This document shows, in pieces, positions 11,926-24,381 of a stretch of DNA of 64,000 nucleotides. A program made the translations under genes and the position numbers. Below the pieces are notes generated by a model. That model saw nothing but the letters and a program-made list of their open reading frames with translations. It searched no databases and was not told the DNA's origin. The stretch's first letter is position 1, and each line of letters begins with the position of its first letter. Source of the stretch: Epinephelus fuscoguttatus (Eukaryota; Chordata; Actinopteri; Perciformes; Serranidae); NCBI RefSeq assembly GCF_011397635.1, contig NC_064753.1, positions 28,048,322 through 28,112,321 on the forward strand, given 5' to 3'.

Positions 11926-13285
11926 CATATGCCCATGATCAGCAATTAGGTTCAATAGTGGGCCAGTTTTTTTTCAGCATTATTCAATGGGAGGCAAACA
12001 TAGATTTTAAAGATGCAGTCAGGATGCAGCCAAATGCTGTAATGCATTTTGTTTTTAACGTTTTATTTCTTTTAAAAATAAAACAGATTTATAAAACATG
12101 TTGTTTTTGGGTTTTAATTGAGGGCAGTTGTCATATTCTTTTAGTTTGTGAGCACTAACAGAGAGACAGCAGCTGCACTACGAGGCTTCAATTGTAATCA
12201 TTAGGTTATCCACACTCAATAAACAGTAACCTGTAACAGTTATGGTTGAATGAAAATGCTGTTCTTATTGTTGCCTTAAATCAACTTTCTTAACAGTGTT
12301 CCATGTCGACAGCTGACTACAGTGTTGTGCATGACTGTGTTCATATTTTTGGGGAACAATGAATTGAACACACAAGTTTGTAACTCATGAACTTGAACGT
12401 GAGCGTTGTTCACTCTTGCAACATTTAACAATGCTCGTTTTACAGCAGGATTTACGGCAACTGGTAAGCCAACATAACACCAACATGGCTGCAAATAAAA
12501 ATTCAGACTAATCACCTGTTGGTCCTGCTGAAGCCAGTACTTCAAATACTAGTGAATCAGTACAGATTCTAACTAAAAATTTGTGGCCGATGGGTCTGGA
12601 AAAAAAAAAAAGTCCATGTCAGCCACATTGGTGATGAATCTGAAGCAACCCACCAGGTTGAAGATTCAAAACGGCTTGGTTGTATCTGCAAGTGAATGAT
12701 GATAAGATTTTTTGGGACTGTGAATTTAGTTTAAAATTCAACGGGTGATCTATAATTTGATGCACTTTGGCTTTTGTTGAGGGGCCAAAGTCTTTTGATG
12801 GATGGACAGATTTGGCTGACAGTTTGCCATTTGCTATTTCCTAAAAAGTCCATCGACCCGTTGATTGGTTAAGATGAAACATAGTATTTTGTACTATTTT
12901 GTACTTTTGTACCAGCTAAAATGAATAGTGATTCTTAAGTCACGTAGCTAATGGACAGTAACAACCTCAGAGACCCTGCTAATGGTGAAAGCTATGAATA
13001 ATAAAGCATCATGTACTGGAGAAAACAGCAGTATATCCAAAACACACAAAGCAAATTTTCCATTTTCTGCCAGTGTTATGTGAACTTTCAACTTTTAGGA
13101 TGTGTTGAGCACAAAAATGACTCGGATATGTTGAAATATGTCAACACTACTTCAAACTACATCAAACTCTACAAAGTAATTACACTGAAATTTATTAGTT
13201 TTGCTGTTGTCAAAGCAAATTCCTCGCACGTCAAGAAAAAAGAAGAACTTCTTTTAATGGCACGACCTGCCGGAGTTCTCTAATC
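11926..13285. other. Intergenic, no gene seen
   Basis: AT-rich DNA with poly-A near 12600. No gene or clear element boundary was identified. Confidence 0.5.
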
Positions 13286-13690
13286 CCAGGAATGTGTCAC
13301 TTTGTGTTCCTGTTGTTCCTTTGTTCGGCCTCAGAGAGTGATCTGCCATGAAGTCACTAATGAAGGTATTGACTCGAGAGCCAGGACTTCAATACCGGCG
13401 CTGAGGTGTGAGCCACTCAGAGAGCACTTAGCCTGCTGCTAACAGACTGGAGCTGCCAGTGTGCGCTCATTAGAACTCATTGTGCTGGTGGCAGGTGTGT
13501 TAATCCTGTAAGGCCGGGTGCTGACCCCGGGACCTCGCCTGTGGGATACTGTACAACCTCTTTCCGAGCGTTTTCAAGGCCCGTCACCTCCTGTAGGAGC
13601 TGATGCAGCCCAGATCTGTCACCAAAGGGCTCATTACCCTCCAGTAACCTTCATCAGAGGAGCTAAGTCACAACTAGTAGAGTGACAGAG
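13286..13690. promoter_or_regulatory. GC-richer unique block, possible conserved non-coding element
   Basis: About 400 bp of high-complexity sequence, GC-richer than its flanks, without an open frame or a match to other repeats in the window. Its composition suggests a candidate enhancer between rassf10 and the bmal1 remnant. This rests on composition only. Confidence 0.2.
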
Positions 13691-14820
13691 TGTTTAGGGC
13701 TTTTCTTTACCAAATCTCATAAATCCACATCATGACTGGTGTTGTAGATATCTAATCTATCTAATCCGAATGAGCCATTTAAAGTCTTTCACAAGGAATC
13801 AGCTGCTTTTTGTGTGATTCACTTCTGATTCATTGTTCTTCCGATAGGCTAGTTGTCCTTTTCCTTAAAAAGACAAATATACGGCTTTAATTTGAAGGAG
13901 TACATAGACTGTACGGAACAAAACATTTACTGGCAGCAAGCCTGCAGACGTAACACCGCAAAGAGACCTCCGGTTATCTTTTTATTATTTTTGTGAGAAG
14001 GCCAGCGATTGTATCAGGCTGGTCATGGCACCCCTGGACACCCTTTGGCAAGGTGGCCAACTTGTATAACAGTCACAGTGGATTCAAATGTAGATTTCAA
14101 GTTTTCATGGCAGAAAATTGGTCACTTATCAGCACTGGAGTGGACAAAACTGTAAAGTGATCGACATAATCCCAGCTGTCTAGGGGGGCGTTTCATCGAC
14201 AAAAGATGTCTCGATGTCTAGGTTACAGTCCTCCTCCATTGTTCAGATGCTTTGTTAGAAACGAGAGACCCGCTTTTGAGAATGGGTGATACAACAAAAC
14301 TGTGTTGTGCTCTCAAAACTTTTCATATCATCAACAAAAATAACAAAAAGTCCACACTCAAGACATCAAATAGGAGAAAAGTACTCCATATTTTTTCCAA
14401 CATATCATCACCTTGGAATCATTGTGTTACAAATTTGACCTTTGCAGGCCTCCGCAAAGACGTTCAACACAATCGACAACCTCACTGAGCACGACAACTT
14501 TAAACGTGGGGGAGACGGACCTACAATGTTTCTGGACAAGCTTATGAATCCTGAATCCTCAGGTGAAATTCATGCCCATGTGCCTATGTGCTTACTATGT
14601 CATAGTCGTGCAAAAAGTGAAGACAATTGTGCAACAGGAACCCAAAATAATTTAAAGTTATAGTAATGCATTTGACGTTTTGATAACCATGTCACTACAT
14701 TTGCAGTCTTGGACCACAGTTTGCAGCAATACATCTGAATTGGGCAAAAAAGTAACATTAAGAAAATGGTCTTCACAGTAACAAGAGTTTTCAGACATGC
14801 TAGTGACTTTATGCAGATGC
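13691..14820. other. Intergenic, no gene seen
   Basis: No recognisable coding or repeat feature. Confidence 0.5.
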
Positions 14821-14824
14821 ACAG

Positions 14825-15090
14825 CAGTGCTTTGAGTTAATGTTAACTGTAGCATGCTAACATGGTTGAGCTAATTGCAAAGCACAGCTGAGGCTCATGG
14901 GACTGTTGTTGGTTTGTTCGTAGACACATTTAAATTATGACCTGGTGATGCTAGACGAAAAGGCAGGGAATCACTAAAGTCATAAATTCTTCCTGAAGGG
15001 ACCATAAATGTCTGTGCAAAATTTCTTGTCAGTCCAACAACAGTTGTGGAGATAAATTAATCTGGACCAAAGTCAGTGGGTATTCAGTTT
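14825..15090. repeat. Dispersed repeat related to the 35.1-35.96 kb family
   Basis: The stretch from GTTAATGTTAACTGTAGCATGCTAACATG to the GTCAGTCCAACAACAGTTGTGGAGAT-like block resembles the split repeat at 35.1-35.3 and 35.7-35.95 kb (clustered GCTAACA words, then GATCAC...GTC, then a 'cause of ... pressing on rests' style tail). It is a common kind of dispersed sequence in fish intergenic DNA; the family is not assigned. Confidence 0.45.
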
Positions 15091-16060
15091 GCCAAAAGGA
15101 GCTCTAGTTACACTCCCTTTTAGACAAACTCTTCTCAGTTGGCTCTCCATGGCTCCCTGCCTGGCTTCCCTTGGTGGCACTGTGTTCAGTTTTTTAGTGG
15201 AATGATACACCATATAACATCTTACAAGTGTTTAACAGCTTCAGGTCGTCTGTGGAAAAAGCTGCCACACCCACAAGTGATGAAAAGAGAGCTCTAAGTA
15301 TGTATATTACAGCCATCTCCTCCAACAACACACAGACACTCTCTTATCGTGCATCACAGAGGGTTTCATGGGTGTGCTTGGTGTATCAGTTACAGAAAAA
15401 CTCATGAAGATGGGATCAGGTGTTTGTGAAATTCACTGAATTATCTTCCTCTCAATAAAAATGAATGCTTTCTGCTTCAGGCAAAAATCACAGGATCTTT
15501 TCTTCGGAACAATTGCTGTATCCCCCCTCTCCTTATCACCTAATGGGAAAGTTTGGTTTCACATACAATGGGATGGATTGTGTTGCAGTACTTTTGTGGG
15601 TCACACCATTTCTCCTTTTGAAACACACACTGTGTACAGCGGAGACTGGAGTACAATCAAAACAGCAAGTTTGTGATTTTGTTGCTCCTGTCCAATGCAA
15701 GGGGCATTTACATATGACAGGAGCAGTTCTTAATGAGCACATTTAATGAGGGACATTTACCCCTTTAACTTGTGTTATGTACATACACAGTAAAGATTGT
15801 CAATACAAAAGGCTTCAAATCTCAGAAAGATCTTAAAATATCTTTGGGCAATATTTGCCGACTGTCTAAAAATCCACCTGCATCAATGAAGATGCAACAA
15901 AAACATTACATAGAGTCTTAAATCTGCTAATTCAATCACTGAAAAACTCCCTGCAGAAAACCCTGCAATAACCAGTCATAGTCCTTTTCCACTGAAGGCA
16001 TTTTGATATGTCATGTCAGCAGGTAATGCACAGGTGTAACTACTGACATCAAGGACTATG
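15091..16060. other. Intergenic, no gene seen
   Basis: Two overlapping frames at 15461-15746 (71 and 93 codons) resemble no known family and lack exon context. Confidence 0.5.
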
Positions 16061-16490
16061 TTTACATGCATACTTGCACACGATGGTAACTTCTTCCACC
16101 TTGCAAACACAACCTCACTCTTTCAAACACCTTCTTAAAAAAGGTCTCTGTTTAGATATTTGTGCATACCTCAATATCTAAGTCTTTCGTAATGTTGAAA
16201 TGTAGGTATGTTTCTCCTTCCGACCAGAAATATGGGACTTTCCTTTGAGCATACATCTCTATTCCAGTCTTTTAAACTGTTGGAGAGTTGGTTTGTGTAC
16301 GATGTTTCCATGACAACGCACAGAGCTCCCTGTAAAAAGGTAAGAGGCTGTGTGTCACAAACTGCAGTAAAAACCCCAACTAAGATTCATAATCTGAATG
16401 TGCTGTATACAAGCCCAAAGAATGCCCCTAAACCTGAGTAATACCGACATATCCCACGTCTTAATCGGAAAATACTTCATTCGGACACAA
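16061..16490. repeat. Dispersed repeat copy B (partner at 7.2-7.5 kb)
   Basis: Near-collinear with 7188-7450 in the same orientation, including the CTCCTTCCGACCAGAAAT and CGTCTTAATCGGAAAATACTTCATTC type blocks. Confidence 0.6.
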
Positions 16491-17804
16491 ACACTGCGCT
16501 ATCTATGGGTATATTTTTCAACTGTAAACATGTTTTCAGTTTACATTAATCACGTTTTATGTCCGGTAGCATTATTCCGATGCAACATCATCAAAAATAC
16601 TTGGTGCATGTTGATGGTCGAGCACTAAGAGCTACAATACACTCAAGTCTTTCCTTTTCATCACAGGACTGTGACAATCAAGCCAAATATGTGTACACCA
16701 GGGCAGTGTCTGAAATCACTGCCTAATCACTATATAGCACAAGACTGACTGACTGACTGACATTTTATTTGAGTGTCCGAATTCTGAGTGTGACATTTAT
16801 CCATTAGTGCCCTCAACAATTACAGTGGAGCAAAAACAGTTTCCATGGCTGAGTCACTTTTAGCAGTCCCATACTGACACTTCTGTCAACTCTGTACAAT
16901 ACAAAAGTGTCTGTCATTTAGGAAACCATGAATGAGTGATGAAGAGAAGGACACAGCCCTGGCCTCATTTTACAGATTTGTCCAAACCGTCTGATTTTCA
17001 CAAGACTGATCTTTAAACAAAACAAGTAAATAACAAGTAAATAATAGTGATTGACAACAAAGTTTGGAGGGAGCAGGAAACATGTCTGACATTTACAGAT
17101 TGGACTGAAGTCCAAACCATTGAAATTGTACACTCTCAAAAAAATGTTGCAATACAAGTGTGGTTTTGTTTTTGGTTGTTTAGATACTGTACTAAAGACA
17201 CAACACTCACTGCAACATGCTGCTTTCTCATTGACTGGAACTGACTGGAACTTACTTTCTGTCAGTGATCTCTCAAACAAAAAAATAAACAACTGTCTGG
17301 TGTCTGGAAGCGTGGAAAGCCACACAATCACTGAGCTCAATAAAAAGTCCTTTCACATGTCTGGAAACTGATTAAAGCCTGTTTTGTTAACGTCACGTTA
17401 CACACAGAGAGACTCTTAATCTTTACAGCTTACGTTGTCAGATAACCGATACAGGAGTCCTGAAAATGTGTAAATGTACAAAAATCATCATGGAGCAACA
17501 TCGCTGTAAAACTGTTGGTAAGCAGCAACCTTCCTTTGTCAGAAACTTCAGGCTGACAAATCACACAAAAATCCAAAATCTATATGAGCCCATCGGGACC
17601 ATCTTTATTTATTCTAAATGAAATATATACACTCATTTCAAATATACCACAAAAGGCCTCTCACAGTCACCTTTTTCTTCCTATATTCTATACAGAGTGT
17701 GTAGTTCACAAACGTCTTATATTGTGTCATTGTTTGTGTTTTTATAGTTTAGAAAAAGGTGCCCTGATGGAAAAACTCTGCTTGAAGGACAATAAGAAGA
17801 TTAT
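16491..17804. other. Intergenic, no gene seen
   Basis: A minus-strand frame at 16918-17340 (140 codons) is the longest here. Its composition is that of AT-rich non-coding DNA, with no domain recognised. Confidence 0.5.
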
Positions 17805-18720
17805 AGCTGCTGCGTAGCGATGGGTCGGGTCCGGGCATTTTTAGGCAATTCTGAGCAACAAGCAGAAGAATTGGAAAACATTTAGGAATTTAGCAACACA
17901 ATCTGCCTTTTGCATCAGCTGAGGCTTGAACTCACAACCTCTGAGACTAAGAATCAATTTCTATCTCACTGAGCTAATTAGTCATTGACAATTCATGTGT
18001 AGCTTCACAAATTGACTAAGCCAGACGTGCAGGTTTAGCAGTCGTCCATGCATGGAAAAGCAGATTTCAAACCACTGTAAAAAATTCAGTTATCGAAACA
18101 AAAATCTGAAAATACACATATTGCATCTAGACAGCATGGAGATGTTGGTAATTTATTTTAACAATGATTGATTTGCTTCATAAGTGAAAAACTGATGTTT
18201 AACTAGTTGAGCTATGTGCAAAGTGAGAAGCCTCAGATGGTTTCACACTGAAGTATTGACACTGGATCTTTGTGCAAAGTTTGGTTTATTTTCATGAAGG
18301 CAGATTTTCTAGCAGAAAAAAGACTTGAAGATGCTGCACAGTGATGAGTCACGCTCAGGCAATTTTAAGCAATAAGCTGGAGCACAAGAAGATGACTACA
18401 TTACAATGTGGATTCTGCACCAGCTGAGGCTCGAACCCGCAACCTCTGGAACCTAAGACGGTCATCTACCGCTAGCTAACTGGCAAGTAGCAGTGGCTTC
18501 ACAAATTGAGTAAGCCATTCACTGTAGGAAAGCAGCCATCCGTGCATGGAAAGGCAGATTTGAAACCACTGTAAAAAAATTCAGTTATTAAGACAAAAAT
18601 CTGAAAATACACATATTGCATCTAGACAGCATGGAGATGTTGGTAATTTGTTTGTAACAATGATTGATTTGCTCCATAAGTGGAAAAACTGATGTTTAAA
18701 ATTGCCATTTTTACATTGAC
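17805..18720. repeat. Two tandem copies of a ~0.5-kb unit with tRNA-like boxes
   Basis: Matching landmarks recur 495-514 bases apart: AGGCAATT at 17843 and 18357, CAACCTCTG at 17935 and 18440, TTGCATCTAGACAGCATGGA at 18121 and 18616. On the minus strand each unit carries a tRNA-like segment. It has an A-box-like TTAGCT(C)AG followed by a B-box-like GTTCRAGCC (about 17915-17985 and 18420-18485). It therefore looks like a duplicated unit bearing a tRNA-derived SINE head or pol III promoter remnant. Confidence 0.75.
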
Positions 18721-20614
18721 TCCAATTGTTCACATTAGAGCAAAATTCAAAATGCTGTCAAAAATTCAGTTTGAGATAAAATTCTGAATTTGCCACACAT
18801 CATCTACCATGACTCTAGAATTTTGTCCATTTTTTCATGAAGATGAAGATTTATTTAGCAAGAATTTGCATGTATATGTTTACAGTACCGTTTACAGTCA
18901 AACATTTTGATGCACTGTAGGCTCAATTTTTGATAAATCAAAAATCTGAGAAACGTAGTTTTAGAATCTGAGAAGTTTTAAATCTGAGAAACTTTAAAGT
19001 GTATAAAAATACTCCTTTATGGTCTTCCAACATAAAACATATAAAATATTAAATAAAAAGTAAAAACTCTGATAGGTTCTAAAAGCAGATTGAGAAATTC
19101 TGGATCCTGAGGGCTGCTTCAGTAGATTCCACTTTTACTCCCCGCCTTCACCAGCGCTGTTACAGCGCTACCTGGGCTAGTTTGGTGACTGGTTGACCAA
19201 TGAAAGAGCAGTGTGCATCAAGATGGGTAGCGATAGCATTAGAAGAAACATTAGAGAGATCCAGCCATACATGTTTGAGCTTCAGTGAAACCCAAAACTC
19301 AGATGAGGAATCTGTTGTGAATCAAAATCGGTTATCAGCAGACATATCAGAATACTAAGTTTTGTTCTTCTTTAATTTGCTGATATGGTTTGTTAGCTTG
19401 GCGGCTAACTGAAAGTGGCTGACACAGCGTGAGTGGTTGTGAAACATATAATAATAAATACTATGATGTTATATTGTGTTCACAATGGTCCAGTTTACAC
19501 CCAAAAACTGAACACTCAAACTCTGACTGTGCCTATGCAAACTCGCTCTCTGACAATGCCGCTCTGCACTGGAGGATTCAGGTGTCTTTGCTGGTGTTGT
19601 GTCAAAGTCTGTTCCCCTGGCGATACGTGTTGCCTGTATTAGACGTCAATTGCCGCCGATTGGCTTTCGTATTTGTGACATACCAAATCTAGTTTGTTGC
19701 TTTGAATCTCAGATTTTAGCGAAGTGCAGAGACATCGCCTCCTTCAGTAGATGAATGTGAAACACTTGTTAGTGACAAACTGCACAGATACAAGTCAGTA
19801 CAGTGGAGGTCAGACATTGTAAGGAACATAAACGGAGGCACTGAAGCTAAAATTTAACATTAAAATCGTGATGTAAAAACTAGAACTGTTAAAAATTACT
19901 GCTGAGAGGGTGAAAGCCTTCATACAGATTATAAAAAAAAAGTAATTCATGCTGGACTGAAGCTTTAATGAATTTCTTTTGTGCTCACTGGCTCAGCAAA
20001 GTAGTAGAAGAGGCAACAAGTACAAGTCCGTGCTGTGACTGGTGGAGCTCCACAGATGGTCTGGCCTGAATAACAGGCATGCTGATTAGCATTTAGAAAC
20101 AGCTGACAGGAGCCCACAACAGAATTCAGTCATACAGAAATACTCTCAGTCTTTAGAGAGGAGGGCTGAAAGCTCTTTAACAGCAGTGGGGTCACATCTA
20201 AAATGTATACTGCATGTCTGGGAAGATGGAGGCCTCTTGTCCCTTATTACTGAGTATAATTAACATATGTGCACATTCTTAGCATCTCCTCATAATCATG
20301 AAGCTCTGCTCCTCCTGGATAAATTGGCTGGGAAGATGGAGCTGCTGCTTGCTAATTAAGAAGACATGTTAAACACAAATAACTGCTGTAAGTTGACACC
20401 AAGTGTGTATGACAAATTTGGTTTGTGCTTTTACTTAATTTGTCACTGCCTCATATTTCACATAGTATGCATGTTGACTGGTATTATGGTATTCACAGTT
20501 TTAGAATATGAATGAATGAGATTCATGTAGATTAATTCAATTTGTAATGCTTATTTGAAAAAATCAATCTACACAACATTAACACAAAACCAGCTTGATT
20601 TATTTTGGTTTGGT
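18721..20614. other. Intergenic, no gene seen
   Basis: 18.72-18.95 kb weakly resembles the tail of the preceding tandem unit. 19.1-19.7 kb is GC-richer and may be an old DNA transposon remnant. 20160-20390 is unique and high-complexity, with TAATTA-type words, and could be conserved non-coding DNA. No gene was recognised. Confidence 0.4.
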
Positions 20615-21378
20615 GTTCAATGCTAGCCTGGTAAAACCATCCTGATCTCACAAGCTCATATTCGATTTCATTCTGGCATCGGTTAAAGCTTACCGGGCCA
20701 ATCACAACCGTTTATTACTTTAGGACAGGCACGTCATCGGAATAGGGGGGACAAGGAGCGGAGTGAATGCATTTCATAAACAACCAACATGGCTACTGAT
20801 TTTGAAATTGCGATGGTAAATGTGTTGAGCGATTTGTAATGTATATTTTCTTTAAAAGCACTGAAAGCTTTTATTGAAAAAAAAAAACGATGTGTTTGCC
20901 GTCCTTCCTACGGGGTTTGGTAAAAGTTTAATTTACCAACTGGCTCCGTTGATCGGGAAAAAGATGGGGCTCAGTGAAAACCCAGTGGCTATTGTTGTTT
21001 CTCCGCTAGTTGCTCTCATGGAGGAGCAGGTCAGGGAAGCGACCAAGCTGGGAATCACAGCCATGCAACTCAGAGTCCACAGCGAGGAGGATATCTGCAA
21101 AGACGGCAACACTCTTTCCCAGACATCATCACAGCTCATCTCCGTTGCATGCTGCACACTGCACTTGCTTGCTGGTCTGTTTACAGTGGTGTTGTGCTAG
21201 CCTACGTCACACATTTTGTTTACTCTGATTGGTTTTCCGTCTTTCCAATTGCGTGAAGGGGCACTTTGAGTGACAGCCGTTGATACCGTCCCTCGGGAAT
21301 AGAGGAAATGTACACTCCGTGTCCAGACCCATTCGCGTTTTGCGAATTGGGTCTGGACACGCCTGGCTAGTTCAATGC
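20615..21378 (+). mobile_element. DNA transposon with 9-bp target duplication and RecQ-like cargo
   Basis: GTTCAATGC occurs at 20615-20623 and again at 21370-21378. Between them lies a 746-bp element starting TAGCCTGG and ending CCTGGCTA, which are inverted repeats with one mismatch. Near the right end, 21319-21336 and 21342-21360 form an almost perfect 18/19-bp hairpin. A helicase-derived frame sits inside. An 8-9-bp duplication is compatible with several cut-and-paste superfamilies (hAT, P, MuDR and others), and I do not assign one. The copy is probably internally deleted and non-autonomous. Confidence 0.8.
20784..21100 (+). pseudogene. RecQ-like DNA helicase fragment inside the transposon
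   Basis: The frame from about 20874 encodes a Walker A motif (LPTGFGKSL) followed by VAIVVSPLVALMEEQ, the motif Ia region typical of RecQ-type superfamily 2 helicases. The DEAH box, later motifs and the whole C-terminal half are missing; the reading frame drifts into unrelated sequence after about 21090. An ATG at 20790 opens a 16-codon peptide that looks like the original N-terminus. It is out of phase with the helicase frame, apparently because of an A-run at 20877-20887 and possibly a small intron. This is a dead remnant. The element rather than the host is the likely source. Confidence 0.65.
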
Positions 21379-23824
21379 AACCTGACAAGCCTAATTTTCA
21401 AAGTTTGCTTCTTAAATTGCTCAACACATTCCTGAGAGGCAAGTCCACTTATTTTTAATTAAGAATTTAGTAAAAGGTATGCAGGATTGCCAGTTAAGCT
21501 GAAAACACACTGGCGTCGCCGCCAAGCTTGCCGCCCCTTGCACACACCTGCAGCTAGTCAACATGTAAAGTTATTACTGCTTTTACTGAAAGATCTGTAT
21601 GTCCTCCATCTTTGCATTAGCTTAAAATCATGTGTGCCCCTAATTAAACTTGATTTCTCAACTGAAGTGCCAACCTCCAGAGCTATGACTCGCCAGGCAA
21701 TATCTTTTTGCCCAATGTCTTTATAACGAAAGACAACCTCAACAATGAGTCTCTCGTCAGGTCAGAATGTTCATTGTAAAACTGACCAACAAGTTCAAAT
21801 TAAACACAGCAAAAACTGGGTATTTCTATGGCCATTTTAACCCTTTGAAACCTAGAGTGACATCACTTTTCCTGTGCTGCCATCTTTTGCAGGTGTTTAA
21901 ACCTTGAACACCTCCCTTAAATCTAATTAAGAGATGAAATATACTGTTTGTTAATGCCTTAGTTTGTTAATGGCGTTAGTTATAATAAACTAATGCCAAC
22001 TGTAGGTAGCTGGGATGCGACTGATCTCCACTGTTAAGGTCAGACACTTAGCAGCAAAACATAATAAAGGTGATTTCAGGCATTTGAATCAATGACAGAT
22101 GGTGGCGTTTTCTGGAGGAGACAGAGTCCTTGATTGTTTTAGCGGATTTTGTCTCTGTGCATTACCACACCAACAACTGCAATGAACATTCCCATTAACA
22201 AACCACACACTAGAATGAGCAGGGAGGCACTGCAAGTAAAAAAAAAAAAATAGAGCATAAAGTCAAAATGTAACCTCTTAAAACTTTGTATCAGTGGTCT
22301 CTACAGTCCAGAAAAGTCTAACACAGTGACTCAAGTACAAGTAGATATGGAGGAAACAGATGGAGCCTTGCTATGGATAATACCTCAAAATGCAATTTTC
22401 TTTCAAAGCCCTGTCCTTCCTCACCCAAACCACAATCCTTTCCCAGAGAGTTTTATGCTGTTGCACACTATTCCACAGACAGAGAAGCACAGAAATTATT
22501 GTACTCTATCTCAGGAGATACTCCAGCTACAGAACCACACTAATACAGCAGTTTGGGTTTCCTCTTTTGGATCACTCAGAAAATAACTCCAGACATGACG
22601 CTGATCAAAGACACCTCATCAAAGATCATACGTCCAGCCTCTGAAGTGAGGTCTCTACTCGCTGTGTGGTGAGACACACAGCTGTGAATACAGATACAGC
22701 AGACGGTCTCTTAGTTTCTTTCTTTTCCTGATGACATTCCTTATTGTTTGTTTGTACTCGGAGAAAGCACAAATCCATTATAGGATCACTTTTAAAAACA
22801 TAAAAAGAACTACACTTAAAATGAAAGCTTTGTCCGAGATTGTTGCTCCAAGGACGAATTATAAATGCTGCGAGACTCGTCCTCATTTTACTCAGTGTGC
22901 AAATAAAGAATAAGGAATGTCTGCCGGATCAATATGTGCAAGCAGGAGAGCACTCTTGACACTCAAGTGCAAACCTCCCTGATACGACAAAAGGTGGGGC
23001 CTATTCTGAGGTGAAAAGGAGCGTTGTCATGGAAACCAGTCATCTGGACATCTGTGGGAACCCAAACACAGACCAAACACAGACTCTTAAAGTGCTGAGA
23101 GAGTCTACTTAGAAACATTAGATTCATTTTACCTTTGTGTTTTCTTTCAAATGTTTTAATGTGGGCTCTTAATTTTTTGGAGACTGTTTTTATAAGTGCA
23201 CTGTAATTTTTTTTAAATTGGGGTCCAAAGGTTAAATTACAGGAGGTCATATTCAAAGAAGAAGCAGTGTGACAGTTTTGACATATTTAAACCACTGAAA
23301 ACATAAACTCTGAGACTAAGCGCTCTTTTTAGCGAGTGCAGAAGCCAAGTCAGACGGGTCACCTAAAGACATAAGGTATAAAGCGAAGACCATGTGTCAT
23401 GTGACCAACAAAGTCCAGTAGCAAACTCAATATGAAATGTTGACATTAAAAGAATGAAACAATGCACATATCACAGATACATGGCTTACATGTTGCATCT
23501 TATTTTAACATACAAAAATAAGTCTGTGACCACTGTTTAATTTCATCTGCAAAGTATTCTCTCAAGTAAACATTTAATCAGTTTGTCAGTAAAATGGAAA
23601 GTGTCCATTATAACTCCAGAGCCCATGTTGATATCTTAAGATTGCTTGTTCCGTCCAGTCATTTGTCCGACATCCAAAAAGTTGGTAAAGAATATCAGCA
23701 CATCTTCACAATACTTGAGCAGCTGGAACCAGCAATGTTTGACATTGTTGCTTGAAAAATTGACTTCAACCATTGTCGGAATAGTTGCGGATTCATTTTC
23801 TGTTGATGGATTAATCCTTTAAAC
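21379..23824. other. Intergenic, no gene seen
   Basis: Short open frames on both strands (up to 97 codons) lack recognisable domains. A poly-A run occurs at about 22239-22250. No element boundaries were resolved. Confidence 0.5.
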
Positions 23825-24381
23825 CAGTGGTGTCAAATTCATTTTAGTTTGCGGGCCACATACAGTCTGACTAGATCGCAGGTGGGCCGGACCAGTAAAA
23901 CCACTGCATAATGTCCGATAAATAACAAAACCCCCAATTTTTTTCCCTTTTTTGTTTAAAGAAGCACATTTTAAAACGCTAATCCAATTACAAAGCAGAT
24001 GACAAACAGTCTGATGTCTCCAGAAGAATAAATGCAATTTCAACAATATTTCTTAGTTTTTCCACATTCAGTCAGTCGACTACTCACTGTCACTACATGT
24101 GCATTTTTCTATACATTTCCACCCCTGTGTAGTAAACATGACATCACCACACCAAACTTAAGTGAAAGAAAAGAACTGTATTCTGGGCGGGATGGAAAAG
24201 CCTTTCACATGAAACAGCATTTTACATGAAAAAACTTGCTAACTTAACTTGCTCCTGAAACCTGGCACCTCTTACCCTTCACAAATACATCACTATTAGG
24301 TGTGCAAGGTCATCCAGTGGACCGGATTGGACCCTTTGGCAGGCCGGTTCTGGCCCCCGGGCCATATTTTTGACACCCCTA
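23825..24381 (-). mobile_element. hAT-type element, copy 1
   Basis: Starts CAGTGGTGTCAAATTCATTTTAG and ends GGGCCATATTTTTGACACCCCT, diverged inverted ends of a GGGGTGTCAAA type. Its right portion (24300-24375) is the reverse complement of the left portion of the copy at 25.84 kb, so the two are inverted relative to each other. No clear target duplication survives. No transposase frame was seen. Confidence 0.65.

Noticed and set aside
16918..17340. 140-codon minus-strand frame
   Set aside because: A hydrophobic/AT-rich translation without domain or exon context.
17915..18485. Functional tRNA genes on the minus strand
   Set aside because: A- and B-box-like words are present but no consistent cloverleaf (acceptor and anticodon stems) could be drawn, and the sequence is part of a repeated unit.
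20624..21369. Helitron classification of the RecQ element
   Set aside because: It ends in CTA(G) after a hairpin, as Helitrons do. However, it has inverted ends and a 9-bp target duplication, and its helicase motifs are RecQ-like rather than the Pif1 type of Helitrons.
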